Assembly: GCA_964413755.1 (NCBI GenBank)
Contig: CAYPTW010000074.1
Coordinates: forward strand, 1-11,936
Reading direction: 5' to 3'
Source of the DNA: XN24 sp964413755
Lineage (GTDB): Bacteria; Pseudomonadota; Gammaproteobacteria; Steroidobacterales; XN24
DNA: 11,936 nucleotides
Shown: in pieces, positions 6,962 to 11,936 of the stretch
Position numbering within the stretch: the first letter of the stretch is position 1
How the letters are laid out: the number at the start of each line of letters is the position of its first letter
Position numbers and translations under genes: made by a program
The notes under the pieces: model-generated
What the model saw: only the letters and a program-made list of their open reading frames with translations
Told to the model about the DNA's origin: nothing
The model's database searches: none

Positions 6962-6979
6962 GACTCCCCCCTTGGAGTC
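6962..6979 (-). promoter_or_regulatory. Small hairpin in the leader of the beta-barrel gene
   Basis: Inverted repeat gactcc / ggagtc with a 6-base loop, ending 22 bp before the ATG of the 6080-6940 gene and just upstream of its GGAGG ribosome-binding site. It lies in the 124-bp divergent region between this gene and rsmE. No convincing -35/-10 pair was found for either gene. The role is unproven; it could affect ribosome access or be an operator half-site pair. Confidence 0.25.
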
Positions 6980-7064
6980 GCCACTGGCAGTATGGCTCAA
7001 TACCCACCCGAGCATACCCCCAAAGCGCCGTGCAGGCGGGCGGCTACAGAGAGCCTACATAGAG

Positions 7065-7799
7065 ATGCCACGCACACCCCGAGTCTTCGTCCACGCCCCC
7101 CTCGCCCCGGGCCAGCGCCTGGTGCTGGAGGACGAGGCCGCCGCGCATCTTGGCCGCGTGCTGCGTGCCCGCCCGGGCGAGGCGGTGACGTTGTTCGACG
7201 GCAGCGGCCCCGAATTTGCCGGCGAGATCGTGGAGGCGACGCGCCGCAGCGTGGCCATCTCGGTCGGGTCGCGCCGCGAGGCGGACCGTGAGTCGCCGCT
7301 GGAGCTGGTGCTGCTGCAGGGCCTGTGCCGCAACGAGCGCATGGACTGGGTGGTGCGCAAGGCCACGGAGCTGGGCGTCACTTCGATCCGGCCGGTGCTC
7401 ACGGCGCGCTCGGTGGTGAAACTGGATCCCGGCAAGGTGGCGGCAAAGATCGAGCACTGGCGCGCCATCGCCATCAGCGCCTGCGAGCAATGCGGCCGCA
7501 ACACCCTGCCCGACATCCTGCCGCCCTTGCCGGTGCCCGGCGCACTGTCAGCCCATGCCGGCGCCACCGGCGTGCTGCTGGACCCGGAGGCCAAGGGCGG
7601 CCCGGCGGCGCTGGGCCGGCCGCAGGGACCGTTGTGCCTGCTGGTCGGGCCGGAAGGCGGGCTGGACGAACGCGAGCGCGCGGCGGCGCGGGAGGCCGGT
7701 TACCGCGGCATCCGCCTCGGGCCGCGCATCCTGCGCACCGAGACCGCGGCGCTCACCGGCGTGGCGCTGCTGCAGGCTTTTTGCGGCGATCTCGGCTGA
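7065..7799 (+). CDS. rsmE: 16S rRNA (uracil(1498)-N(3))-methyltransferase RsmE
   Basis: A SPOUT-fold methyltransferase of 244 residues (E. coli 243) that methylates N3 of U1498 in 16S rRNA, in the decoding region of the small subunit. The N-terminal PUA-like domain shows AHLGRVLRARPGE (27-39). The C-terminal knotted domain has KATELGVTSIRPV (99-111), SACEQCGRN (138-146), LLVGPEGG (192-199) and LGPRILRTETAAL (218-230), the SAM-binding trefoil motifs. The ATG at 7065 was chosen because the protein then begins at the usual RsmE position; the open frame extends upstream but without homology. No clear ribosome-binding site is seen (AGAG only), so translation may be modest. In pseudomonads rsmE lies next to bioA; here a minus-strand beta-barrel gene sits between them. 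Confidence 0.96.
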   Translation: MPRTPRVFVHAPLAPGQRLVLEDEAAAHLGRVLRARPGEAVTLFDGSGPEFAGEIVEATRRSVAISVGSRREADRESPLELVLLQGLCRNERMDWVVRKATELGVTSIRPVLTARSVVKLDPGKVAAKIEHWRAIAISACEQCGRNTLPDILPPLPVPGALSAHAGATGVLLDPEAKGGPAALGRPQGPLCLLVGPEGGLDERERAAAREAGYRGIRLGPRILRTETAALTGVALLQAFCGDLG

Positions 7800-7818
7800 G
7801 GCCGCGGGGAAGCGAGTC

Positions 7819-8267
7819 TCAGAAACGCCAGCTGAGTCCGGCGTTCGCCTCGAACTGGAAGATCGTGCTTCCCTCCGACTGCAACAGGCAGCCGCCCTCG
7901 CCGCCGCTGCTGATGCAGAACAGCCGCGTGTCCTGGTCGACGAAAGTGAGATAGCCGCGCAGCCCGGCGGTCAGGAGCAGCTGCTCAGTGAGCATGAAGC
8001 GCAGGCCCGTGCCGAGGCTCACGGAGAACTCGGTCTCGGCGCTGTACCCGTCCGCCTTGAGGCGCGTGGCCCCGGCGGTCAGCGACACGTAGGGCCGCCG
8101 CGTGGGCANNNNNNNNNNNNNNNNNNNNNNNNNNNNNNNNNNNNNNNNNNNNNNNNNNNNNNNNNNNNNNNNNNNNNNNNNNNNNNNNNNNNNNNNNNNN
8201 NNNNNNNNGCGCACAGCAAGGCCACCGCCAGCACCCATACCTCCCCCACGAACCGCTGCATCGCCAC
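7819..8267 (-). CDS. Putative small outer-membrane beta-barrel protein (interrupted by an assembly gap)
   Basis: Exported protein whose N-terminus (MAMQRFVGEVWVLAVALLCA, GTG start at 8265-8267) is a signal peptide. A GGGAGG lies seven bases before the GTG. After the gap the protein resumes in another printed frame as RPYVSLTAGATRLKADGYS, FSVSLGTGLRFMLTEQLLLTAGLRGYLTF and a final EANAGLSWRF. The alternating strands and terminal Phe mark a BAM-inserted barrel. The halves join if the true gap is 2 modulo 3 bases. Two cysteines (CISSGGEGGC) in a predicted surface loop could form a disulfide. About 100 residues are visible and the first mature strands are missing. Opposed to rsmE and divergent from the glycosylase gene. 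It resembles generic OmpA/OmpW-like small barrels only in architecture; function unknown. Confidence 0.72.
8109..8208. other. Assembly gap (100 N) inside the small beta-barrel gene
   Basis: Exactly 100 N, a common placeholder for unknown length. It interrupts the minus-strand beta-barrel gene just after its signal peptide. Unlike the first gap, no simple repeat is visible at its edges. Confidence 0.97.
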
Positions 8268-8308
8268 CAGGCATCCTCCCAGGTCACAGACCCGTTTAGC
8301 ATACGCGG

Positions 8309-8899
8309 GTGACCCGCCTGTCCCGCAAGTTCTACCAGCGCGATGCCGAGACCCTGGCGCGCGCCCTGCTCGGCCAGGTGCTGGTGCGGGTGCTGGACGA
8401 CGGCACCCGCCTGGCCGGACGCATCATCGAGACCGAGGCCTACCTCGGCGTCGAGGACAAGGCCGCGCACAGCTTCGGCGGGAGGCATACCCCGCGCAAC
8501 GCCGCCATGTGGGGCCCGGCCGGCCACGCCTACGTCTACTTCATCTACGGGATGCATTACTGCGTGAACGTGGTCGCGGCGACGCCCGGCGACCCGGCCG
8601 CGGTGCTGCTGCGCGCGCTCGAGCCGGTCGAGGGCCTCGCGACCATGCGGCGGCATCGCGCCGGCCGCATCGCCGCCGCGCGACTCAGGGACCGCGACCT
8701 GTGCTCCGGCCCGGCAAAGCTCGCCCAGGCCATGGCCATCGACCGCGCGCTCGACCATGCCGACCTGGTCGCGGGCGAGGCGCTGTTTATCGAGCGCGGC
8801 GTGCGCGTGCCGGCACAGCGCATCATCGCCACGCCGCGCATCGGCATCGATTACGCGGAAGAATGGGCCGGGAAGCCGCTGCGGTTCGTGATAGGTTAA
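8309..8899 (+). CDS. DNA-3-methyladenine glycosylase, AAG/MPG family
   Basis: Monofunctional base-excision glycosylase of 196 residues, the usual bacterial length, that removes 3-methyladenine and related alkylated or deaminated purines. Residues equivalent to the human AAG active site are present: E43 (human E125, general base), Y45 (Y127) and H54 (H136), which stack on the base, Y77 (Y159), Y80 (Y162, the intercalating Tyr) and N87 (N169). The surrounding blocks IIETEAYLGVEDKAAHSFGGRHTPRN, GHAYVYFIYGMHYCVNVV, LLRALEP and CSGPAKLAQAM are all conserved, as is the C-terminal EWAGKPLRF. The start is GTG, chosen because it places the Leu-Ser-Arg-Lys-Phe-Tyr opening at the family position. The GTG lies in a 13-bp palindrome. 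It heads a same-strand run with a DUF3185-like gene and dinB. Confidence 0.95.
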   Translation: MTRLSRKFYQRDAETLARALLGQVLVRVLDDGTRLAGRIIETEAYLGVEDKAAHSFGGRHTPRNAAMWGPAGHAYVYFIYGMHYCVNVVAATPGDPAAVLLRALEPVEGLATMRRHRAGRIAAARLRDRDLCSGPAKLAQAMAIDRALDHADLVAGEALFIERGVRVPAQRIIATPRIGIDYAEEWAGKPLRFVIG

Positions 8900-8941
8900 A
8901 GGCACGCATAAAGCGTCCCTTGGACTTGAAGGAGAAACGCC

Positions 8942-9154
8942 ATGCACTGGAGTCGTATGCTCGGCATCGCCCTGATCGTGGTCGGCGCCATCCTGCTGTA
9001 CTTCGGCTATGAAGCCTCGCAGAGCATTACGGAGGACGTCCGACAGGAGCTCACCGGCAGGTTCAGTGACGAAACCACCTGGTACTTCATCGGCGGCGGC
9101 GCAGCCATCGTGCTGGGCTTGCTGCTGAGCGCGTTCGGAGTAAAGCGCCGCTGA
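8942..9154 (+). CDS. DUF3185-like small membrane protein
   Basis: A 70-residue protein with two hydrophobic segments (about 6-23 and 48-66) separated by a short acidic loop (ITEDVRQELTGRFSDETTW). It ends in a basic tail (VKRR), which suggests a helical hairpin in the inner membrane. The pattern MLGIALIVVGAILLYFGYEASQS with a GR-type loop and a second GGGAAIVLG helix matches DUF3185 as I remember it. The function of that family is unknown. A clear ribosome-binding site (GAAGGAGAAAC) precedes the ATG, so the gene is real in spite of its size. It lies 42 bp after the glycosylase and 36 bp before dinB on the same strand. A run of six T directly after its stop could mark the end of a transcript. 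Confidence 0.85.
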   Translation: MHWSRMLGIALIVVGAILLYFGYEASQSITEDVRQELTGRFSDETTWYFIGGGAAIVLGLLLSAFGVKRR

Positions 9155-9160
9155 TTTTTT
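9129..9160 (+). terminator. Weak candidate intrinsic terminator after the DUF3185-like gene
   Basis: Six T (9155-9160) follow the stop codon directly. The only nearby stems are a 4-bp GCGC/GCGC pair (9129-9132 with 9145-9148) and a 7-bp GCGGCGC/GCGCCGC pair with a 42-base loop (9096-9102 with 9145-9151). The T-run stands out in this GC-rich DNA, but the hairpins are poor, so partial read-through into dinB is likely if it works at all. Confidence 0.25.
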
Positions 9161-9190
9161 CTTGGCCCAGGCGGGCAGGAAGACCGTAAC

Positions 9191-10351
9191 GTGTTCACCC
9201 ATCTCGACATGGATGCGTTCTATGCGTCCGTGGAGATACGCGAGCGCCCTGAGCTCGAGGGCCTGCCGGTGGTCGTGGGCGGCTCACCCGAGGGCCGCGG
9301 CGTGGTCGCCGCCGCCAGCTACCCGGCACGGCGCTTCGGCGTGCGCTCCGCAATGCCGATGGCCACGGCGCTCAAGCGCTGTCCCGAGCTCGTCATCCTG
9401 CCATCGCGCATGGCCGTGTACGCCGCGGAATCGCGCCGCATCCATGCCATACTCAAGCGCTACACCCCGCTCATAGAACCGCTGTCGCTGGACGAGGCTT
9501 TCCTCGACCTGCGCGGCAGCGTGCGGCTGTTCGGCCCGGTGCCTGACATCGCCCGGCGCATCAAGCGGGAAATCCGTGACGAACTCGGACTCGCCGCCTC
9601 GGTGGGCATCGCGCCAGTCAAGTTCATCGCCAAGATCGCTTCTGACCTCGGCAAGCCGGACGGCTTTCTCGTGGTCGAGGCCGACGCGATTCATGCGTTC
9701 CTCGAACCGCTGCCCGTGAGCCGCCTGTGGGGCGTCGGCAAGGTCGGCGAGCAGGCCATGCACCGCCTCGGCCTCGAGACCATCGGCGACGTGGCGCGGC
9801 GCGAAGAGGATTTCATGCGGCGGCATTTCGGGCGCCATGGCCTGCACCTGCTCGAGCTGGCGCGCGGCATCGATCCGCGCGAAGTCGTGCCCGACCGCGA
9901 GACCCGCTCGGTCTCCAACGAGACCACCTTCGCCGCCGACATCGCCGACCGCGAGGCGCTGCGCGCCATCCTGCTGCAGCTCGTGGAGCAGGTGAGCTGG
10001 CGCCTGCGCCACAAGGGCCTGGCCGGCCGCACCGTGCAGATCAAGGCGCGCTACGCCGACTTCACCACTGTGACCCGGGCACGGACGCTCGCCGCCCCGA
10101 CGAATACCACGGCGGATATCTGGCGCGCCGCCAGCGCCCTGCTCGATCGATTGCCGCGGCCCGGCCAGGCGCTGCGGCTCATCGGCGTCGGCGTCAGCGG
10201 CTTCGACGAGGCGCCTGACGCGCAGGCCGACCTGTTCGCGCCCGCCGCAGCAGAAGCAACCCGGGTTGACCGGGTGGCGGACGCGATCCAGAAGAAGTTC
10301 GGGGCGGGCGTGGTCAGGCGCGCGGGCAGCTTGAGAAAACCGCCCGAATAG
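9191..10351 (+). CDS. dinB: DNA polymerase IV DinB (Y-family translesion polymerase)
   Basis: A 386-residue Y-family polymerase that copies past damaged bases such as N2-guanine and alkylated adducts. The catalytic carboxylates are D6 (THLDMDAFYASVE) and D101/E102 (SLDEAFLD). The steric-gate position, F13 in E. coli, is Tyr11 here. The fingers block SYPARRFGVRSAMP (43-56), the palm VGIAPVKFIAKIASDLGKPDG (138-158) and the thumb HhH-like LWGVGKVGEQAMHRLGLETIGD (179-200) are complete. The little-finger domain runs to about 340. A QADLF clamp-binding motif at 345-349 is followed by about 35 residues (RVDRVADAIQKKFG), so the motif is internal rather than terminal as in E. coli. GTG start with a GGAAG ribosome-binding site. 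No LexA-type operator is obvious in the 36-bp upstream gap. Confidence 0.97.
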   Translation: MFTHLDMDAFYASVEIRERPELEGLPVVVGGSPEGRGVVAAASYPARRFGVRSAMPMATALKRCPELVILPSRMAVYAAESRRIHAILKRYTPLIEPLSLDEAFLDLRGSVRLFGPVPDIARRIKREIRDELGLAASVGIAPVKFIAKIASDLGKPDGFLVVEADAIHAFLEPLPVSRLWGVGKVGEQAMHRLGLETIGDVARREEDFMRRHFGRHGLHLLELARGIDPREVVPDRETRSVSNETTFAADIADREALRAILLQLVEQVSWRLRHKGLAGRTVQIKARYADFTTVTRARTLAAPTNTTADIWRAASALLDRLPRPGQALRLIGVGVSGFDEAPDAQADLFAPAAAEATRVDRVADAIQKKFGAGVVRRAGSLRKPPE

Positions 10352-10352
10352 A

Positions 10353-10393
10353 CCTGGCTGCCAGGCGCCGGCCTTGCCGCAGCGACGAGGCCG
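10353..10393. terminator. Possible hairpins between converging dinB and the DUF4287-like gene
   Basis: Two inverted repeats fill the 45-bp gap between two stop codons: cctggc/gccagg (10353-10365, one-base centre) and cggcct/aggccg (10369-10393, 13-base loop). No T-run accompanies either, so termination here would have to be Rho-assisted. Weak evidence, based on position and symmetry. Confidence 0.25.
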
Positions 10394-10396
10394 CCG

Positions 10397-10972
10397 TCAG
10401 CCCGCCGCGTCGAACGCCTTGCGAATCCACCCGAGCAGCGCCTGGTCCACCTCGTCCACGCTGCCGAGGCGGATCTTGTAGTCGCACATGCTCTTCGGCG
10501 GCAACGCCACCAGGCCGCCAGTGGGCTTGACGTCCTTGAGGTTGATCCCGACCTCGACCTGGGTGTTGGTGGCCGGCCCGATCATGGCGAACTGCTTCTT
10601 GCGCCGCAGGCTGACGTAGGTCTTTTTCGGCGCCTCCTCGAACTGGCCGAACTTGCGGATCGCCGCCATCAGCTTGTCGTGGACCGGCCGCAGTTGCGCT
10701 TTCTTGCCGCTGTAGAGCGCGTCCACCGCGTCTGCGGGCGTGGCCGGCCCGCCCTGCCCGGCAGCCTCCGCATCGAGCTTGCGCACATGGTGCGCCAGCA
10801 GGTTGGCGTCGCCGTGGCCCATGCCCAGCTCGCGCTTGAGCATCGCCACCTGCTCGCCGTGCTTGGCGAGCCCGCTGGCGCGCAGCATCGCGGCCAGGTC
10901 ATGGATGCTGCGCCCGCTGCGTTTTTCGATGTTCGCCAGCTGCGTCGCCACCGCCTGTTCAATCTTGTCCAT
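10397..10972 (-). CDS. DUF4287/DUF5655-like protein of unknown function
   Basis: A 191-residue soluble protein. The N-terminal part (about 1-70: MDKIEQAVATQLANIEKRSGRSIHDLAAMLRASG, then LKRELGMGHGDANLLAHHV) matches my memory of DUF4287, a small helical domain. The C-terminal part (about 85-190: YSGKKAQLRPVHDKLMAAIRKFG, then EEAPKKTYVSLRRKKQFAMI, VEVGINLK and CDYKIRLGSVDEVD) matches DUF5655, in which a KKxYVSxRRKKQFA block and a GINL strand are typical. No catalytic motif, signal peptide or membrane segment is visible; the conserved basic surface would suit nucleic-acid binding, but that is speculation. The start is supported by a GAGGAGG seven bases before the ATG. A candidate promoter and palindrome lie just upstream. 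It converges on dinB and diverges from the DUF2165-like gene. Confidence 0.87.
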   Translation of the reverse strand: MDKIEQAVATQLANIEKRSGRSIHDLAAMLRASGLAKHGEQVAMLKRELGMGHGDANLLAHHVRKLDAEAAGQGGPATPADAVDALYSGKKAQLRPVHDKLMAAIRKFGQFEEAPKKTYVSLRRKKQFAMIGPATNTQVEVGINLKDVKPTGGLVALPPKSMCDYKIRLGSVDEVDQALLGWIRKAFDAAG

Positions 10973-10998
10973 GCCACGCCCTCCTCGTCAGAGGCCTG

Positions 10999-11004
10999 AA
11001 TATA
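10999..11004 (-). promoter_or_regulatory. Candidate -10 box for the DUF4287-like gene
   Basis: TATATT on the minus strand, 26 bp before the ATG of the DUF4287-like gene, is one of the few AT-rich hexamers in this GC-rich window. The -35 region at the expected spacing is poor (TTCAAC at 16 bp) and lies within the palindrome at 11024-11041. The implied leader is about 20 bases and includes the GAGGAGG ribosome-binding site. Confidence 0.4.
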
Positions 11005-11023
11005 GACGCTCCCGGCGCGAGTT

Positions 11024-11041
11024 GAACGGGTATGCCCGTTC
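11024..11041. promoter_or_regulatory. Perfect 7-bp-arm palindrome, candidate operator
   Basis: gaacggg - tatg - cccgttc, a perfect inverted repeat in the 140-bp region between the divergent DUF4287-like and DUF2165-like genes. It overlaps the -35 position of the candidate minus-strand promoter and lies 71 bp before the DUF2165-like ATG, so a dimeric repressor bound here could control one or both genes. It resembles GAAC/GTTC-type LexA boxes only in its outer four bases, and the spacing (10 instead of 4) is wrong for them. Confidence 0.4.
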
Positions 11042-11112
11042 TGCGCCGCAGCATGCAATCCACGCGGCGATGCGCTTTCATCGCGCCGGGAACCCGCCGC
11101 AAAGAGAACGCC

Positions 11113-11604
11113 ATGCTGCCGATCCGCTACCTGAAGATAATCCTGGTCGCCTTTGCCGCCCTGCTGTGCCTGCTCTATGCCACGCACAACGTGGTGAACG
11201 CGCAGGCCGCCTACGGCTTCGTCGCCGCGGTCTTCAGCCAGGCGGACCACGCGGCCTACCCGGCCTCGATCTTCCCGGTCATCACCACGCCGGCCCTGGT
11301 ATGGGCGGCGCTGGTCTTCATCTGCCTGCTGGAATTTGCCGCCGGCCTGGTGGCGGCCAAGGGCGCGTGGGACCTGTGGCAGGCGCGCCATGATGCGGCG
11401 GCCGACTTCAATGCCGCCAAGACCTGGGCGCTGGCGGGACTGGGGCTGGGGATCGTGGTGTGGTTCGGCCTGTTCACCACCCTCGGCGGCGCCGGCTTCC
11501 AGATGTGGCAGACCCAGCTCGGCAGCGCCTCGCTCATGGGCGCCTTCCAGTACACCCTGCAGCTCGGCCTGGTGCTGCTGTTCGTCAACATGTACGACAG
11601 CTGA
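11113..11604 (+). CDS. DUF2165-like small integral membrane protein
   Basis: A 163-residue protein with four hydrophobic segments, near 6-27, 56-82, 105-126 and 139-160. The layout and motifs LLYATHNVVNAQAAY, LVFICLLEFAAGLVAAKGAWDLW and FQMWQTQLGSASLMGAFQYT recall the DUF2165 family of predicted inner-membrane proteins, whose function is unknown to me. The Trp/Gln/Asn residues close to the membrane ends and the short periplasmic-type loop after helix 1 are family-like. I chose the ATG at 11113 (AAAGAGA eight bases upstream) because the protein then starts just before helix 1. An ATG at 11032 would add a basic, non-homologous N-terminus and would lie inside the palindrome. A PII-like gene follows 60 bp downstream and may share its transcript. 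Confidence 0.85.
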   Translation: MLPIRYLKIILVAFAALLCLLYATHNVVNAQAAYGFVAAVFSQADHAAYPASIFPVITTPALVWAALVFICLLEFAAGLVAAKGAWDLWQARHDAAADFNAAKTWALAGLGLGIVVWFGLFTTLGGAGFQMWQTQLGSASLMGAFQYTLQLGLVLLFVNMYDS

Positions 11605-11664
11605 CCCGGGGGCCAACCCCGTGCCGGATTCGGCTAGACTTGGGCCTCGAGCGGGAGGCAAACC

Positions 11665-11936
11665 ATGAAATTCGCACTGCTGGTCGCCATCGTGTCCGAG
11701 GACCTGGAAGAGAAGGCCATCGACGTGGCCAAGGAAGCCGGAGCCGCGGGGATGACCATCGTCACCGGCCGGGGCATCGGCACCGAAGACCGCAAGACCT
11801 TTTTCGGCCTCACCTACCAGGGCACGCAGACCCTGCTGGTGTGCGTGCTGGAACGCACCCTGGCGCTGACGGTGATGAAGGCGCTGACCGACGGACTGGA
11901 ACTGAAGAAGCACTCCAAGGGCGTGGTGTTCACGGT
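11665..11936 (+). CDS. Divergent PII-family (GlnB-like) signalling protein, 3' end outside window
   Basis: The first 90 residues of a protein opening MKFALLVAIVSEDLEEKAIDVAKEAGAAGMTIVTGRGIG, which has the beta-alpha-beta pattern and GxxGMT turn of PII trimer proteins (GlnB: IIKPFKLDDVREALAEVGITGMTV). The middle TFFGLTYQGTQTLLVCVLE replaces the long T-loop of GlnB/GlnK, including the uridylylated Tyr of ELYRGAEYMVDFLPK. The B-loop signature TGxxGDGKI is also absent; GLELKKHSKGVVFT stands in its place. It is therefore probably not a glutamine-synthetase-type nitrogen sensor and may bind a different effector or partner. A GGGAGG ribosome-binding site lies eight bases before the ATG. The frame is open to the window edge, with about 20 residues probably missing. 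Its partner gene is probably downstream, out of view. Confidence 0.85.
   Translation, partial: MKFALLVAIVSEDLEEKAIDVAKEAGAAGMTIVTGRGIGTEDRKTFFGLTYQGTQTLLVCVLERTLALTVMKALTDGLELKKHSKGVVFT

Noticed and set aside
6956..6971. Lipoprotein assignment for the 6080-6940 protein
   Set aside because: The LAGC lies mid-way in the hydrophobic core and is followed by more hydrophobic residues and an AAA cleavage site, favouring signal peptidase I and a barrel.
7819..8267. Apparent frameshift or pseudogene in the small barrel gene
   Set aside because: The frame change lies at the N block, so it reflects unknown gap length rather than mutation.
8102..8299. Short plus-strand open frame over the second gap
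   Set aside because: It consists mostly of N, and its remaining residues are antisense to the signal-peptide region of the barrel gene.
11024..11041. LexA box
   Set aside because: GAAC/GTTC ends are present but separated by 10 bases instead of 4, and no SOS gene starts nearby, so it is reported only as an unidentified palindrome.
11032..11112. Longer start for the DUF2165-like gene
   Set aside because: The extra 27 residues are basic and unlike a membrane-protein N-terminus; a better ribosome-binding site precedes the ATG at 11113.
1..11936. CRISPR array, tRNA, rRNA, insertion sequence or phage genes
   Set aside because: No spaced direct repeats, tRNA-like cloverleaf, transposase or integrase motifs, or rRNA core sequences were seen on either strand.

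Overview
The window is about 12 kb of high-GC DNA (by eye near 70%) from a Gram-negative bacterium. The AmpD/AmpE pair, BtuB, RsmE, BioA, ArgE and DinB suggest a gammaproteobacterium; Xanthomonadales, Nevskiales or Chromatiales-like lineages would fit, but the order is a guess. Two runs of exactly 100 N (1787-1886 and 8109-8208) are assembly gaps of unknown true length. Each falls inside a gene just after its signal peptide, so neither gene reads in one frame across its gap as printed.

Layout. 1-1015 (+): the 3' end of a BtuB-type TonB-dependent cobalamin receptor, then a PduO-type cob(I)alamin adenosyltransferase. 1012-3452 (-): an operon of ampD, ampE and btuF, each joined to the next by a 4-bp stop/start overlap. 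It converges on the adenosyltransferase at a shared CTAG. 3528-6052 (+): argE and bioA, again overlapping by 4 bp. 6080-6940 (-): an unrecognised outer-membrane beta-barrel protein. 7065-7799 (+): rsmE. 7819-8267 (-): a second small beta-barrel protein, broken by the second gap. 8309-10351 (+): a 3-methyladenine glycosylase, a DUF3185-like membrane peptide and DNA polymerase IV (dinB). 10397-10972 (-): a DUF4287/DUF5655-like protein. 11113-11604 (+): a DUF2165-like membrane protein. 11665 to the edge (+): a divergent PII-like signalling protein, cut by the window.

How the genes fit together. The left end is a B12 uptake and activation group: receptor, periplasmic binding protein and adenosyltransferase. 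The binding-protein gene is translationally coupled to the muropeptide-recycling genes ampD and ampE. argE and bioA look co-translated but serve arginine and biotin synthesis. The aag and dinB genes form a plausible alkylation repair and tolerance group. No mobile element, CRISPR array, tRNA, rRNA or riboswitch was seen. No gene-free stretch exceeds 300 bases; the longest are 10973-11112 (140 bp, with a clear palindrome and candidate promoter) and 6941-7064 (124 bp, with a small hairpin).

Most of the window is ordinary housekeeping sequence, and I see no convincing new multi-gene system. The items most worth a second look are the btuF-ampE-ampD coupling, the divergent PII-like protein, the palindrome at 11024-11041, the 10-bp tandem repeat between ampD and argE, and the two beta-barrel genes on either side of rsmE.
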